Below are positions 1 through 8,087 of a stretch of DNA of 64,000 nucleotides, piece by piece. The translations under genes and the position numbers were made by a program. This DNA is from Streptomyces capillispiralis. Its GTDB lineage: Bacteria > Actinomycetota > Actinomycetes > Streptomycetales > Streptomycetaceae. The stretch is taken from NCBI RefSeq assembly GCF_007829875.1, contig NZ_VIWV01000001.1:930001-994000 (forward strand). The letters are read 5' to 3'. Below the pieces are notes generated by a model, which did no database searches, was not told the DNA's origin, and saw nothing but the letters and a program-made list of their open reading frames with translations. Numbering within the stretch: position 1 is the stretch's first letter; every line of letters begins with the position of its first letter.

Positions 1-52
1 GCACCCAGGAGAGCGAAAGACGCTCCGGCCTCCGCGCCTCTTCCCCCCGGCG

Positions 53-1273
53 TCACCGCTCCCCGGCGAGGTCGAGATCCCCCCTGCTCGTCCCGGCCGC
101 GCCCCCGGCGACCCGGGGACGGTGCCACGGACGCGCGAGCGGACCCGACAGCGCCCGCCACCACGCCTCCCCCGGCAGCTCCCCCGCCGGCTCGAACGGC
201 TCACCCGGACGCGGGAACGCCACCGCCTGCCCGGCCTCCTCGGCCGCGTCCTTCATCCACTCCCCCGGCTCCGCCCACGCGTGCGGCGCCAGGTTGAACG
301 TCCCCCAGTGGATCGGCAGCAGCACCCCGCCCGGACCGCCTCCCTGGAGGTCGAGGTGCGCGCGGACACCCTCCTCGGGCGTCATGTGGATGTCGGGCCA
401 GAAGTCCGAGTACGCGCCGACCTGGATCATCGTGGCGTCGAACGGGCCGTGGTCGGCGCCGATGTCCTGGAAGCCCTCGAAGTAGCCGGTGTCACCGCTG
501 TGGTAGATCCGGTGCTCCTCGCCCGCGGCCACCCAGGAGGCCCAGAGGGTGTGCTGGGTGTTGCGCAGTCCCCGGCCGCAGAAGTGACGGGCGGGGGTGG
601 CGGTCAGGGTGAGCCCGCCGACCTTCGTCGCCTCGTGCCAGTCCAGCTCGCGCAGCCGGTCGGCGGAGACGCCCCAGCGCTCCAGGTGCGCCCCGACGCC
701 CAGGGGCACGGCGAACAGCGTGTCCGTGCCGGCCAGCGCCTTGATCGTGGGCAGGTCCAGGTGGTCGTAGTGGTCGTGCGAGATCACCACGACGTCGACC
801 GGGCCGAGCGCGGCCAGCGGCAGGGGCGCGGGGTGCAGCCGCCGGGGCCCGGCGAAGGGGAACGGCGAGCAGCGCTCGCCCCAGACGGGGTCGAACAGGA
901 CCCGGTGCCCGTCGATCTCCGCGAGCACGCTGGAGTGGCCCATCCAGGTCAGGCGCAGACCGGTGGCCGGCGGGCGGGAGAGGTCGGCGAGGGTGGTGGA
1001 GTGCACCGGGATCGTGCCCTGCGGGGCGCGGCGGGACCGGCTCTCCTTGTCGATGTACGTCTTCGCCAGGTCCCGGGTCGAGCCCGAGGGACGGATCCTG
1101 GCGGTGCCTCCCGGGTTCTGGAACACGCCGTCCCTGAAGTGCGGGGATCTGCGGATGCGCGCCATGCGCTCGCCCGTGGGGTCCGCGCCGAAGGCCACGG
1201 GCCGCAGGGCGCTGAGCCCGGAGCTCGGAAGACGGAAAGCGGCCACGGTACCTCCAGGTCGTCGGTCAGACAT
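53..1273 (-). CDS. MBL-fold metallo-hydrolase (UlaG/NAPE-PLD-like)
   Basis: Predicted cytoplasmic metal-dependent hydrolase of the metallo-beta-lactamase fold, 406 aa. The metal-binding motif HxHxDH is present as HDHYDH at about residues 166-171, and later metal ligands appear in HSGDTG and PIHWGTFN. The arrangement resembles N-acyl-phosphatidylethanolamine phospholipase D and UlaG-like proteins, which cleave phosphoester or lactone bonds; the substrate here cannot be told. I chose the ATG at 1273 (MSDRRPGG) because the open frame further upstream runs into the neighbouring gene. It lies 4 bp after the acetyltransferase stop, so it is the last gene of a three-gene unit with the SGNH hydrolase. 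The fold is sure; the function is not. Confidence 0.88.
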   Translation of the reverse strand: MSDRRPGGTVAAFRLPSSGLSALRPVAFGADPTGERMARIRRSPHFRDGVFQNPGGTARIRPSGSTRDLAKTYIDKESRSRRAPQGTIPVHSTTLADLSRPPATGLRLTWMGHSSVLAEIDGHRVLFDPVWGERCSPFPFAGPRRLHPAPLPLAALGPVDVVVISHDHYDHLDLPTIKALAGTDTLFAVPLGVGAHLERWGVSADRLRELDWHEATKVGGLTLTATPARHFCGRGLRNTQHTLWASWVAAGEEHRIYHSGDTGYFEGFQDIGADHGPFDATMIQVGAYSDFWPDIHMTPEEGVRAHLDLQGGGPGGVLLPIHWGTFNLAPHAWAEPGEWMKDAAEEAGQAVAFPRPGEPFEPAGELPGEAWWRALSGPLARPWHRPRVAGGAAGTSRGDLDLAGER

Positions 1274-1277
1274 TCCA

Positions 1278-1775
1278 TTATGTGCGGCCGGTCCGGCGGG
1301 GCGGGGCCGGATGCGGGAGGGACGGCCGGTGCGGCCGGCGCACCATGAACACGTCCACCGGGTCCTCGGTCTCGGCCGTGAACCCGTGCCGTTCGTACAG
1401 CCGCCGGGCCGCACTGCCCCGCAGCACGTTCAGCCGGACGACGGCCCCGGCGCGGTCGCACCGCTCCAGCAGCGCGCGCAGCACGCCCGAGCCGATGCCG
1501 TCGCCCTGGTGCCCGGGCGCCAGGTAGAAGTGCTCCAGCCAGTGGGCGTCCTCCGCCGGCCGCAGCGCCACGCAGCCGGCGAAGGCGCCGCCCACCTCGA
1601 TCACCCAGGTGTGGGCGGGGTCGAAGCCGTCCCGGAGCCGCTGCCGCACCCGTCGGCCGTCGTACCGTCCGAGCCGTTCCAGATCCGGGCGGAGCACCAG
1701 CGCGCGCAGTTCGGCCACCGCCTCGACGTCCGCCGCGGCCGCCGGCCGCACACGCCAGTCCCGCGTGATCGTCAC
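1278..1775 (-). CDS. GNAT family N-acetyltransferase
   Basis: Small acyl-CoA-dependent acetyltransferase of 165 aa covering a single GNAT domain. The acetyl-CoA pyrophosphate loop is visible as the Q/GxGxG-type stretch GHQGDGIGSG, and the later motif LYERHGFTAE is the usual C-terminal GNAT signature. The GTG at 1775 overlaps the TGA of the SGNH hydrolase gene (GTGA), a typical Streptomyces coupled start. Acceptor substrate unknown. The last 15 residues are proline and arginine rich and add nothing to the fold. Confidence 0.85.
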   Translation of the reverse strand: MTITRDWRVRPAAAADVEAVAELRALVLRPDLERLGRYDGRRVRQRLRDGFDPAHTWVIEVGGAFAGCVALRPAEDAHWLEHFYLAPGHQGDGIGSGVLRALLERCDRAGAVVRLNVLRGSAARRLYERHGFTAETEDPVDVFMVRRPHRPSLPHPAPPRRTGRT

Positions 1776-2590
1776 GCCACCGACGCGATCCGTACCTTGA
1801 TGTCGTCCGGCGACAGCGCGCCCTTGGCGGTCACGTGGTCCCCCGAGGACTCGCCGCGCAGCCGGCGGCCGATCCACGGCACCAGGTACTCGCGGGCCCA
1901 GTGGACGTCGTCCCGGCGGACCTCGAACGTGCCGCGGGGCGGCAGGGGCGGCCAGGGCTGTTCCGGGTCGGCGGGGACCTGGAGGCCCAGGGCCTGGCCC
2001 GCGCGGAGCGCCACGCGGGTGTGCCCCTCGGGTGACAGGTGCAGCCGGTCGGCGTCCCAGGCCCTGCGGTCCTGGACGCTCCTGAGGGACCACAGGTCGA
2101 GCACGGGGCAGCCGTACCGGTCGGCGACGGCCCGTACGTGCCCGTTGTACGTGGCGATCTTGCCGCGCAGGTGTTTGAGCAGGGGGACGCCGCGGGTGTC
2201 GAAGCCGGTCGTCACCATCACCGTGCCGGACACGGCGCTGAGCGCGGCGATCGCCCGCTCGAAACGCTCGGCCACCTCGTCCGGGTCGCTGCCCGGCCGG
2301 AGGATGTCGTTGCCGCCCGCACAGAACGAGACGAGATCGGGGGCGAGTTCGACGGCGCGGGGCACCTGGTCCGCCACGACCTGGTCCAGCAGTTTTCCGC
2401 GCACCGCGAGGTTCGTGTACTGGAAGTCGCCTTCGGGCCGGAGGTCGGCGAGAAGCACGGCGAACCGGTCGGCCCAGCCGACGAGCGCCCCGTCGGGGCC
2501 GGGATCGCCGACGCCCTCGGTGAAGCTGTCCCCCACCGCCACGTACGACCCGATCACTGTTCTGCTGTCATTCTTCGAATCGTCTGCCAC
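1772..2590 (-). CDS. SGNH/GDSL-family hydrolase
   Basis: Predicted esterase or lipase of 272 aa with the SGNH fold. Block I (VAVGDSFTEG) places the catalytic serine at residue 22. Block III is FCAGGNDI with the oxyanion Asn, and block V (DRLHLSPEGH) supplies the Asp/His pair. No signal peptide is visible, so it is probably cytoplasmic. It is the first gene of a coupled unit with the acetyltransferase and the MBL hydrolase. The start is a GTG at 2590; an in-frame GTG about 11 codons later is also possible because neither has a strong ribosome-binding site. Confidence 0.88.
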   Translation of the reverse strand: MADDSKNDSRTVIGSYVAVGDSFTEGVGDPGPDGALVGWADRFAVLLADLRPEGDFQYTNLAVRGKLLDQVVADQVPRAVELAPDLVSFCAGGNDILRPGSDPDEVAERFERAIAALSAVSGTVMVTTGFDTRGVPLLKHLRGKIATYNGHVRAVADRYGCPVLDLWSLRSVQDRRAWDADRLHLSPEGHTRVALRAGQALGLQVPADPEQPWPPLPPRGTFEVRRDDVHWAREYLVPWIGRRLRGESSGDHVTAKGALSPDDIKVRIASVA

Positions 2591-2698
2591 AACCGCTCAT
2601 GATTCACCTTGGAATGTGACCTACGCGACCGTAGGAATGGGTTGACGGTCGGTGAGATAAGACACTCTCAAAATGTTGGCCAACTACGGAATACGGCG

Positions 2699-2730
2699 AA
2701 GGCCGGACCCGGGGATCGGGGTCCGGCCTT
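2699..2730 (-). terminator. Strong hairpin downstream of the M23 peptidase gene
   Basis: A perfect 12-bp stem (AAGGCCGGACCC with GGGTCCGGCCTT) and an 8-nt loop lie 30 bp past the stop of the M23 peptidase gene. There is no long T tract, which is normal for streptomycete terminators. It also separates this gene from the SGNH hydrolase operon. Confidence 0.75.
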
Positions 2731-2759
2731 CGGCGGCGTGTCAGGCGGTTCGCTCGGGG

Positions 2760-3689
2760 TCAGCCGATGGCGACACCCTTGGAGCGGAGGTAGGAGACCG
2801 GGTCGACGTCGGAGCCGTAGTCCGGCGTGGTGCGGATCTCGAAGTGCAGGTGCGGGCCGGTCGAGTTGCCGGTGGAGCCGGAGAGGCCGACCTGCTGGCC
2901 GCCGCTCACGGTCTGGCCGGCCGAGACGGACAGCGAGGACAGGTGGGCGTACTGGGCGTAGTAGCCGTCGGCGAGCTTGATGACGACCTGGTTCCCGTAC
3001 GCGCCGGCCCAGCCCGCGGAGACGACCGTGCCGGAACCGACGGCCTTCAGCGAGGTGCCGGTCGGGACGGCGAAGTCGACACCGGTGTGGTAGCCGCTGG
3101 ACCACATGCTGCCGGCCACCTTGTAGGCGGTGCCGAGGGATCCGCCGGGCACCGGGGAGCTGTGACCGGAGGTGTTCGCGGCCTGGTCGGTGGTCGTCTG
3201 CTGCGCGGAGGTGTCCGCCGAGGGCTGCTCGGACGGCTTCGCGGCGGGCTTCTCGGCCTTCGGCTCGGCGGAAGCGGCCGGGTCGGCGGAAGAGGACTTC
3301 TCCGGCGCGCTCTTGGCGGCCTCGCCGTCGAGGGAGAGCTTCAGACCGGGGTGGATGAGCGACGGGTCGTCACCGACGACCTCGCGGTTGTCCGCGTAGA
3401 GCTTCTTCCAGCCGCCGTCGACGTCCTGCGTCTCGGCGATCCTGGCGAGGTAGTCGCCGGCCTTCACGGTGTACGTGCGGGCGTCGTCGCTCTTCTGGGC
3501 GGCGGCCTTCTGGCCGGCCGCGGAAAGGGACTGGACGGCCTTCTCGGGGGCCGCCTGCGGCGTGGCGGCGTGCGCGCCGGTGGCGCCGAGGAGCGGCAGG
3601 GCGAGCGCGGCGCCACCGGTTCCGGCGACGGCTATGGAGCGGGTGAAACGCTGGGCCTTGGTACGGCGGTGCTTACCCTTCGCGGGCAT
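2760..3689 (-). CDS. Secreted LysM / M23 cell-wall endopeptidase
   Basis: Exported peptidoglycan endopeptidase of 309 aa. The N-terminus has a basic region and a hydrophobic core ending in an AxA-type cleavage site (GATGAHA), so it is a secretion signal. A LysM module follows (YTVKAGDYLARIAE), then a long Ala/Ser/Pro/Glu linker. The C-terminal LytM/M23 domain has the zinc motifs HTGVDF (HxxxD) and HLHF (HxH), with the full ligand set. The ATG at 3689 has a GGAGAGG ribosome-binding site. A c-di-AMP riboswitch precedes it, as known for cell-wall hydrolase genes in actinobacteria, so synthesis is probably turned down when c-di-AMP is high. Confidence 0.93.
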   Translation of the reverse strand: MPAKGKHRRTKAQRFTRSIAVAGTGGAALALPLLGATGAHAATPQAAPEKAVQSLSAAGQKAAAQKSDDARTYTVKAGDYLARIAETQDVDGGWKKLYADNREVVGDDPSLIHPGLKLSLDGEAAKSAPEKSSSADPAASAEPKAEKPAAKPSEQPSADTSAQQTTTDQAANTSGHSSPVPGGSLGTAYKVAGSMWSSGYHTGVDFAVPTGTSLKAVGSGTVVSAGWAGAYGNQVVIKLADGYYAQYAHLSSLSVSAGQTVSGGQQVGLSGSTGNSTGPHLHFEIRTTPDYGSDVDPVSYLRSKGVAIG

Positions 3690-3706
3690 GACGATTTCCT
3701 CTCCGG

Positions 3707-3880
3707 CGCCTACGAGGTGAGCTGTCGGGTTCGGACTGGAGATGCCCGGCCGCGCTTTCGCGCGGCTTAACCCCAAGCCGTTCCGGAGACCGGAACAGGC
3801 AGTCGTACCTGTGGGTCCCCCGCTCCTGCCGTACACGGGTCAGTGTGTGCGGGCTCCGGGCGGCGGCAGGATTAGGCGTC
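3707..3880 (-). promoter_or_regulatory. c-di-AMP riboswitch (ydaO/yuaA class)
   Basis: The leader of the M23 peptidase gene carries the conserved ydaO/yuaA blocks in order: GAGCGGGGGACCCA, then TTGGGGTTAAGCCG, then CCGAACCCGACAGCTCACC, then TCGTAGGCG. The closing P1 stem pairs CGCCTA near the 5' end (about 3873-3878) with TAGGCG at the 3' end (about 3707-3712). The element ends about 17 nt before the start codon, next to the ribosome-binding site. The class is known to bind c-di-AMP and usually acts as an off switch. The match is by eye but the blocks are unmistakable. Confidence 0.93.
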
Positions 3881-3897
3881 CGTCCGGATCGGTGGCG

Positions 3898-3927
3898 AAC
3901 GTAAGCGACCCGGACGTGAAGGGACAA
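3898..3927 (-). promoter_or_regulatory. Candidate promoter of the riboswitch-M23 transcript
   Basis: On the minus strand, TTGTCC and TACGTT are separated by 18 bp, a fair fit to a housekeeping sigma promoter. The predicted start near 3890 falls just before the first base of the riboswitch P1 stem at 3880, which supports the call. The rest of the 3928-4169 gap holds no gene that I can support. Confidence 0.55.
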
Positions 3928-4169
3928 GCGCGAGGTTCTCCGGGTATGCCTTTTTCCGTGATCCACGGACGGAAAGGACGTCACCGAGCGTCGACCGGGA
4001 TTCCGATTCCGCGCCGAATTCCCTTGCCATTGCTCGAAATTACGTGAACATGGCGACAACACATCGTCACGGATATGACGATGCTCACGCACCCCCTCCC
4101 CATCTCCCTTTCTTTCGGGGCACGTTATACCGAAGCTACTTAATCGGACAGAACGACCTAATCATCCAA

Positions 4170-6257
4170 TCACAGGCGCCTCAGCCGGAACACCGCGGCG
4201 TCCAGATCCCCCCGCAGACCGGTGAGCAGCCCGTGGTGCAGCAGGACGGCACCACGGTGCACTTCGCCCGTTTCGAGGCATTCGTACGAGGCGGCCGGGT
4301 CGAGGCCGCGCAGCCGGAGCGCGGGCACGGGCTCCCCGTAGTGCTGCGCCTGAAGACAGGCGAGGACGACGGTGTCGTCGCCGAGGACGTACTGCACCGC
4401 GCTCAGCCCGCCCTCCGGCGGACGCAGCCGGTACAGGTCGCCGCGCTGCACCACGGGCCGGATCTCCTTGTAGAGCGCGACCCACTCCCGCGCCTCGGCG
4501 AGCTCCTCTCCGCTCCACCGCGCGAGGTCACCGCCGATGCCCAGCACTCCGGCCATCGCGCTGACGAACCGGAAGCGCAGCGTGCTGACCCGGCCGTTGA
4601 GCATCGCGTTCGGGCTGTCGGTGACCCAGGCGGCCATGACCCGGGCCGGGTGGAGCTGGCTGAAGCCGTGCTGGATGGCGAGCCGGTCGAGGGGGTCGGT
4701 GTTGTCCGAGGTCCACACCTGGTCGGTACGCGAGAGGACACCCAGGTCGATCCGGCCGCCGCCGCCCGAGCAGGATTCGAAGGCCACCCCCGGGTGGGCC
4801 GCCCGCAGCCGGTCCAGCAGGGCGTACAGCCCGCGCACGTGGTCGGTCCACAGCCGCTGCGGATACGGGTCGTCGGGCCAGCCCGCGTCGGTGAAGCAGC
4901 GGTTGAAGTCCCATTTCACGTAGTCGACGGGGGCGCCGGAGAGCAGCGCGTCGAGCCGGCGCCAGAGGTGCTCCCGCACGTCGTCGCGCGCGAGGTTGAG
5001 GACGAGCTGGTTGCGGAACTCCGTGCGCCGGCGCCCCGGCTGGAACTGCACCCAGTCGGGGTGCGCCCGGTACAGGTCGCTGTCGGGGTTGACCATCTCC
5101 GGCTCGACCCAGATGCCGAACCGCATCCCGAGCCCGTGCACATGGTCCGCGAGGGGCTTCAGGCCGCCCGGGAAGCGGTCGGGGTTGGGCGTCCAGTCGC
5201 CCAGTCCTGCCCGGTCGCCGGTGCGCGCGCCGAACCAGCCGTCGTCCACCACGAACAGCTCGACGCCCATCGCGGCGGCCCGTTCGGCGAGCGCCCGCTG
5301 CTGCTCCTCGCCGATGTCGAAGCCGGTGGCCTCCCAGGAGTTGAAGAGCACCGGCCGGTCCCGGTCCGCGTCGGGGACGACGAACGTCCGCTGGTAGGCG
5401 TGCCACGCGCGGCTCGCGCCGCCGAAGCCGCCGTCGCTCCACAGGCCCGCGAAGACCGGCGTGACGTACGTCTCGCCGGTGCCGAGCATCAGCAGGCCGG
5501 AGTCGTCGTGCCCCGCGCCGCCGGTGATCTGCACGCGGGCGTCGGGGAGGCGGTGCACACCGATGCGCCAAGACCCCGACCAGCCGAGGGCGCAGCCGTA
5601 GACCTCGCCCCGCTCCTCGGTCGCGTCGGTGTCGAGCGCGACCCACGGCAGGTGCTGGTGCCCGGTGTGACCGCGCCGGCTGCCGATGACCTTCTCCCCG
5701 TAGGTCAGCGGGGAGCGGGCCAGCCGGGACTCCGCGGCCCAGCGGCCGTGCAGCTGGGACAGCCGCCAGTGCTCCCGGTCGGGCAGGGTCCAGGTGGCGG
5801 AGTCGGCGCGCATCAGCTCGACCTCGGGTCCCCGGTTGTGCAGGGTCACCCAGCGCTCGACGACATCGCCGCGCATCCGGTAGTGCAGGGTCACGGTCAG
5901 CTCGCCGTCACGGAAGCACAGGCGCAGTTCGCCGTCGTCCGTCTCGTGCCCGTCGAAGACCCACTCGGTGCCCCGGCGTGCGCCGGCGCGCACGGACAGC
6001 GCGGGGCGGGTGAAGCGCGGACCGCCTTCGACCGGGTACTCCTCGCGCCCGTCCAGCCGGGACTCGAACGGCCAGTCGTCCGGCAGCGGGCGCCGCGCGA
6101 GGGCCTCCGCGTCGGCGGGCTCGATCCTCGGGCCCCAGTGCAGATGGACCAGTTCGTCCCGGTCCGTGACATGCAGCGCGTAGCCACTGGCCGGACCCGA
6201 GAGGAGCCAGGTACGGCCGTCCGGGGAGACCTGCGTCACTGAAGAGACCTGCGCCAC
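4170..6257 (-). CDS. Alpha-galactosidase, GH36 family
   Basis: Glycoside hydrolase of 695 aa, close to the 700-730 aa usual for GH36. It has an N-terminal beta-sandwich, the catalytic barrel and a C-terminal beta domain. The nucleophile is the Asp of YVKWDFNR (about residue 450) and the acid/base is the Asp of WTSDNTD (about residue 518). The substrate-binding motif CSGGGGRIDLG lies between them. No signal peptide is seen, so it should act inside the cell on imported melibiose- or raffinose-type sugars. I prefer the GTG at 6257 because GGAGG sits 5 nt upstream. No sugar transporter or regulator adjoins it, so its inducer is unknown. Confidence 0.92.
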   Translation of the reverse strand: MAQVSSVTQVSPDGRTWLLSGPASGYALHVTDRDELVHLHWGPRIEPADAEALARRPLPDDWPFESRLDGREEYPVEGGPRFTRPALSVRAGARRGTEWVFDGHETDDGELRLCFRDGELTVTLHYRMRGDVVERWVTLHNRGPEVELMRADSATWTLPDREHWRLSQLHGRWAAESRLARSPLTYGEKVIGSRRGHTGHQHLPWVALDTDATEERGEVYGCALGWSGSWRIGVHRLPDARVQITGGAGHDDSGLLMLGTGETYVTPVFAGLWSDGGFGGASRAWHAYQRTFVVPDADRDRPVLFNSWEATGFDIGEEQQRALAERAAAMGVELFVVDDGWFGARTGDRAGLGDWTPNPDRFPGGLKPLADHVHGLGMRFGIWVEPEMVNPDSDLYRAHPDWVQFQPGRRRTEFRNQLVLNLARDDVREHLWRRLDALLSGAPVDYVKWDFNRCFTDAGWPDDPYPQRLWTDHVRGLYALLDRLRAAHPGVAFESCSGGGGRIDLGVLSRTDQVWTSDNTDPLDRLAIQHGFSQLHPARVMAAWVTDSPNAMLNGRVSTLRFRFVSAMAGVLGIGGDLARWSGEELAEAREWVALYKEIRPVVQRGDLYRLRPPEGGLSAVQYVLGDDTVVLACLQAQHYGEPVPALRLRGLDPAASYECLETGEVHRGAVLLHHGLLTGLRGDLDAAVFRLRRL

Positions 6258-6426
6258 CGAACCTCCCACAGAACCGAACAGGTGCGATCAGACGCCAACA
6301 TCATCGGGGTCGGGGCGCGGTCGGGCAATGCCTGTGGACAACTCATTGCCCCAGGCAGGCATGTCGTATCGTCGTGTGGTGCCCGTCGGCGAGCCGCGCC
6401 GGCGCGCCGAGTGGGAGGAGTCCTTC

Positions 6427-7224
6427 GTGACGCAGCAGATCCCGTCGACCGAACCCGAGCTGGCCGGAGTACGCAACTTTCGCGATGTGGGCGGACTGCC
6501 GACCGTGGACGGTCGACGGGTGCGGCACGGGGTGCTGTTCCGCAGCGGCCACCTCGCCCACGCGACCGCCGAGGACGCCGCCTTCCTGGCCTCGCTCGGG
6601 CTGCACACCGTCTTCGACTTCCGCAACGCGGCCGACCAGAAGCTGGAGGGCCCGGACGTCGAGCTGCCGGGCGTGCGGAATGTGAACCTTCCGCTCAGCG
6701 ACCCGGCCGACGGCGCCGAGTTCTGGAAGATGGTCCGCGACGGCGACCTGGACCAGCTGCGCTCGATCCTCGCGGACGGCAAGGGCGCCGACCGGATGAT
6801 CGCCTCCTACCGTCTGATCATCAAGGAGCGCACCGCCGAACACTCCCGGGTGCTGCGCGCGCTCGCCGACGACAGCGTCCCCGCGCTGATGCACTGCGCG
6901 GCCGGCAAGGACCGCGCGGGACTGTCGGTGGCGGTGACGCTGCTCGCCGTCGGCGTCGAGCGGGACGCGATCGTGGACGACTACCTGAAGTCCAACGCCA
7001 AGCACCGCCGCTACAAGGTGCACCGCAGCGGCAGCTCCGCCTCGGCCTACTCCCCCGAGGTCATGGAGCTGCTCAGCCCGCTGTTCGACGCGCGCGCGGA
7101 GTACCTGTCGGCCGCCTTCGAGACCGTCGAGGAGACCTGGGGCGGCGTGGACCCCTATCTGGAGCAGGGGCTCGGCCTCACGCCGGAGTTCCGGGAGCGG
7201 CTGCGCGAGCGCCTGCTCGACTGA
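6427..7224 (+). CDS. Tyrosine / dual-specificity protein phosphatase
   Basis: Cys-based phosphatase of 265 aa in the PtpB-like (Y_phosphatase3) group. The P-loop HCAAGKDRAG has the catalytic Cys at residue 157, and the N-terminal NFRDVGG motif and the aspartate-rich DFRNAADQ segment are typical of the family. The GTG at 6427 is chosen because GGAGGAG precedes it; longer starts upstream have no such site. Members dephosphorylate phosphotyrosine, and some also phosphoinositides. It points toward the hopanoid block tail with only 16 bp between the two stop codons. Confidence 0.88.
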   Translation: MTQQIPSTEPELAGVRNFRDVGGLPTVDGRRVRHGVLFRSGHLAHATAEDAAFLASLGLHTVFDFRNAADQKLEGPDVELPGVRNVNLPLSDPADGAEFWKMVRDGDLDQLRSILADGKGADRMIASYRLIIKERTAEHSRVLRALADDSVPALMHCAAGKDRAGLSVAVTLLAVGVERDAIVDDYLKSNAKHRRYKVHRSGSSASAYSPEVMELLSPLFDARAEYLSAAFETVEETWGGVDPYLEQGLGLTPEFRERLRERLLD

Positions 7225-7240
7225 GCCACCCGGCGCGGGC

Positions 7241-7369
7241 CTACTTCTTCGCCCCCACCTCGAACAGGAAGTAGATGAAGCCCGCGAAGAGGTGCCCCAC
7301 CGCGATGTAGATGAACAGCCTCACCCACAGGGCCCGGGGGAACTTCTCCTCCATGTCTCTGCCGGTCAT
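7241..7369 (-). CDS. Small single-pass membrane protein (DUF6126-like)
   Basis: A 42-aa protein with one hydrophobic helix (about residues 15-36, WVRLFIYIAVGHLF onward) and a lysine C-terminus. Its ATG overlaps the TGA of the XRE-cupin regulator (ATGA), so the two are translationally coupled. I recall short proteins of this kind next to XRE-cupin regulators in streptomycetes (DUF6126), including the last gene of the S. coelicolor hopanoid region. Function unknown; the coupling suggests it may be a target or partner of the regulator at the membrane. Confidence 0.8.
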   Translation of the reverse strand: MTGRDMEEKFPRALWVRLFIYIAVGHLFAGFIYFLFEVGAKK

Positions 7370-7989
7370 GACGCGTCTCCGTGGGTCGGGCCCAGGCACA
7401 GCGCGGCCGTGGGACTCTGCAGCAGGGTGTGGACGAACAGCAGCTCGACCCCGTCGGGGTCCTGAGCCGCGATGCGGTGCGGGGTGAGCGAGTCGAAGTG
7501 CGCGCTGTCGCCCGGGCCGAGGCGGTGCAGGGTGTCCCCGAGGCGCAGCCGCAGCCGCCCCTTGAGCACGTACAGCCACTCCTCACCGGGGTGGACGCGC
7601 ACGATGTCGCCCTGGGAGCCGTGCGGCACCTGCACCCGCAGGGCCTGCATGCCGCGCCCGGCGGCCCCGGCCTGCCAGTACGTCCAGCCGCCCGCGGCCG
7701 TGGGCTCCATGTCGGTGGCGCGCACCACGGCGTCCCGGTCGGCGGCCGTCTCTCCGAGCAGCTCCGAGACCGTCGTACCGTAGGTACGGGCGAGGGAGAG
7801 CAGCATCGGCAGCGAGGGCTGGCGCTGCCCGGTCTCCAGCCGGGAGAGGTGGGCGGGCGACAGGCCCGCGTCGCGGGCTGCGGCCTCCAGCGTGAGGGAG
7901 GCCCGTCGCCGCAGGGCGCGCAGTTGCGGCGCGACCACGGGGAGGGCGCCGGCCGGCTCGGCCGACGGCTCGGTCTCGGAGGAGCTCAT
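7366..7989 (-). CDS. XRE-family regulator with C-terminal cupin domain
   Basis: Transcription regulator of 207 aa. An N-terminal Cro/CI-type helix-turn-helix (LTLEAAARDAGLSPAHLSRL, about residues 32-51) is followed by a linker and a C-terminal cupin barrel (HPGEEWLYVLKGRLRL, then PGDSAHFDS). XRE-cupin proteins usually repress their own promoter in response to a small molecule bound in the cupin. The ATG at 7989 has GGAGG only one base upstream, so the true start is not certain. A 37-bp dyad lies 20-56 bp upstream and is a likely operator. It ends in an ATGA overlap with the small membrane protein. Confidence 0.88.
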   Translation of the reverse strand: MSSSETEPSAEPAGALPVVAPQLRALRRRASLTLEAAARDAGLSPAHLSRLETGQRQPSLPMLLSLARTYGTTVSELLGETAADRDAVVRATDMEPTAAGGWTYWQAGAAGRGMQALRVQVPHGSQGDIVRVHPGEEWLYVLKGRLRLRLGDTLHRLGPGDSAHFDSLTPHRIAAQDPDGVELLFVHTLLQSPTAALCLGPTHGDAS

Positions 7990-8008
7990 GCCTCCATTCA
8001 GCCCGAGG

Positions 8009-8045
8009 TTTGCCTCACTGGCAATTTCCTTGCCTGTGAGGCAAA
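8009..8045 (-). promoter_or_regulatory. 37-bp inverted repeat, likely operator of the XRE-cupin regulator
   Basis: Two 16-bp arms, TTTGCCTCACTGGCAA and TTGCCTGTGAGGCAAA, flank a 5-bp centre; they are complementary at 15 of 16 positions. Each arm contains a smaller TTGCC/GGCAA half-site, which suits two dimers. It fills the short gap between the aminotransferase stop (8088) and the regulator start (7989), so autoregulation is the simplest reading. Confidence 0.7.
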
Positions 8046-8087
8046 GCCGTCCGGGTGCGACGGTCCTCGTGCCCCCGCCGCGCGGGA

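Noticed and set aside
1..52. Possible gene end at the left edge
   Set aside because: Only 52 bp precede the MBL hydrolase stop and no frame can be supported.
963..2645. Long open frame on the plus strand, about 560 codons
   Set aside because: It is a high-GC mirror of the SGNH, acetyltransferase and MBL genes on the minus strand; it has no domain, and its frame breaks the codon-position GC pattern expected of a real gene.
4044..6242. Long open frame on the plus strand opposite the alpha-galactosidase
   Set aside because: Low-complexity His/Arg/Glu-rich translation with no domain, exactly opposite a complete GH36 gene with catalytic residues.
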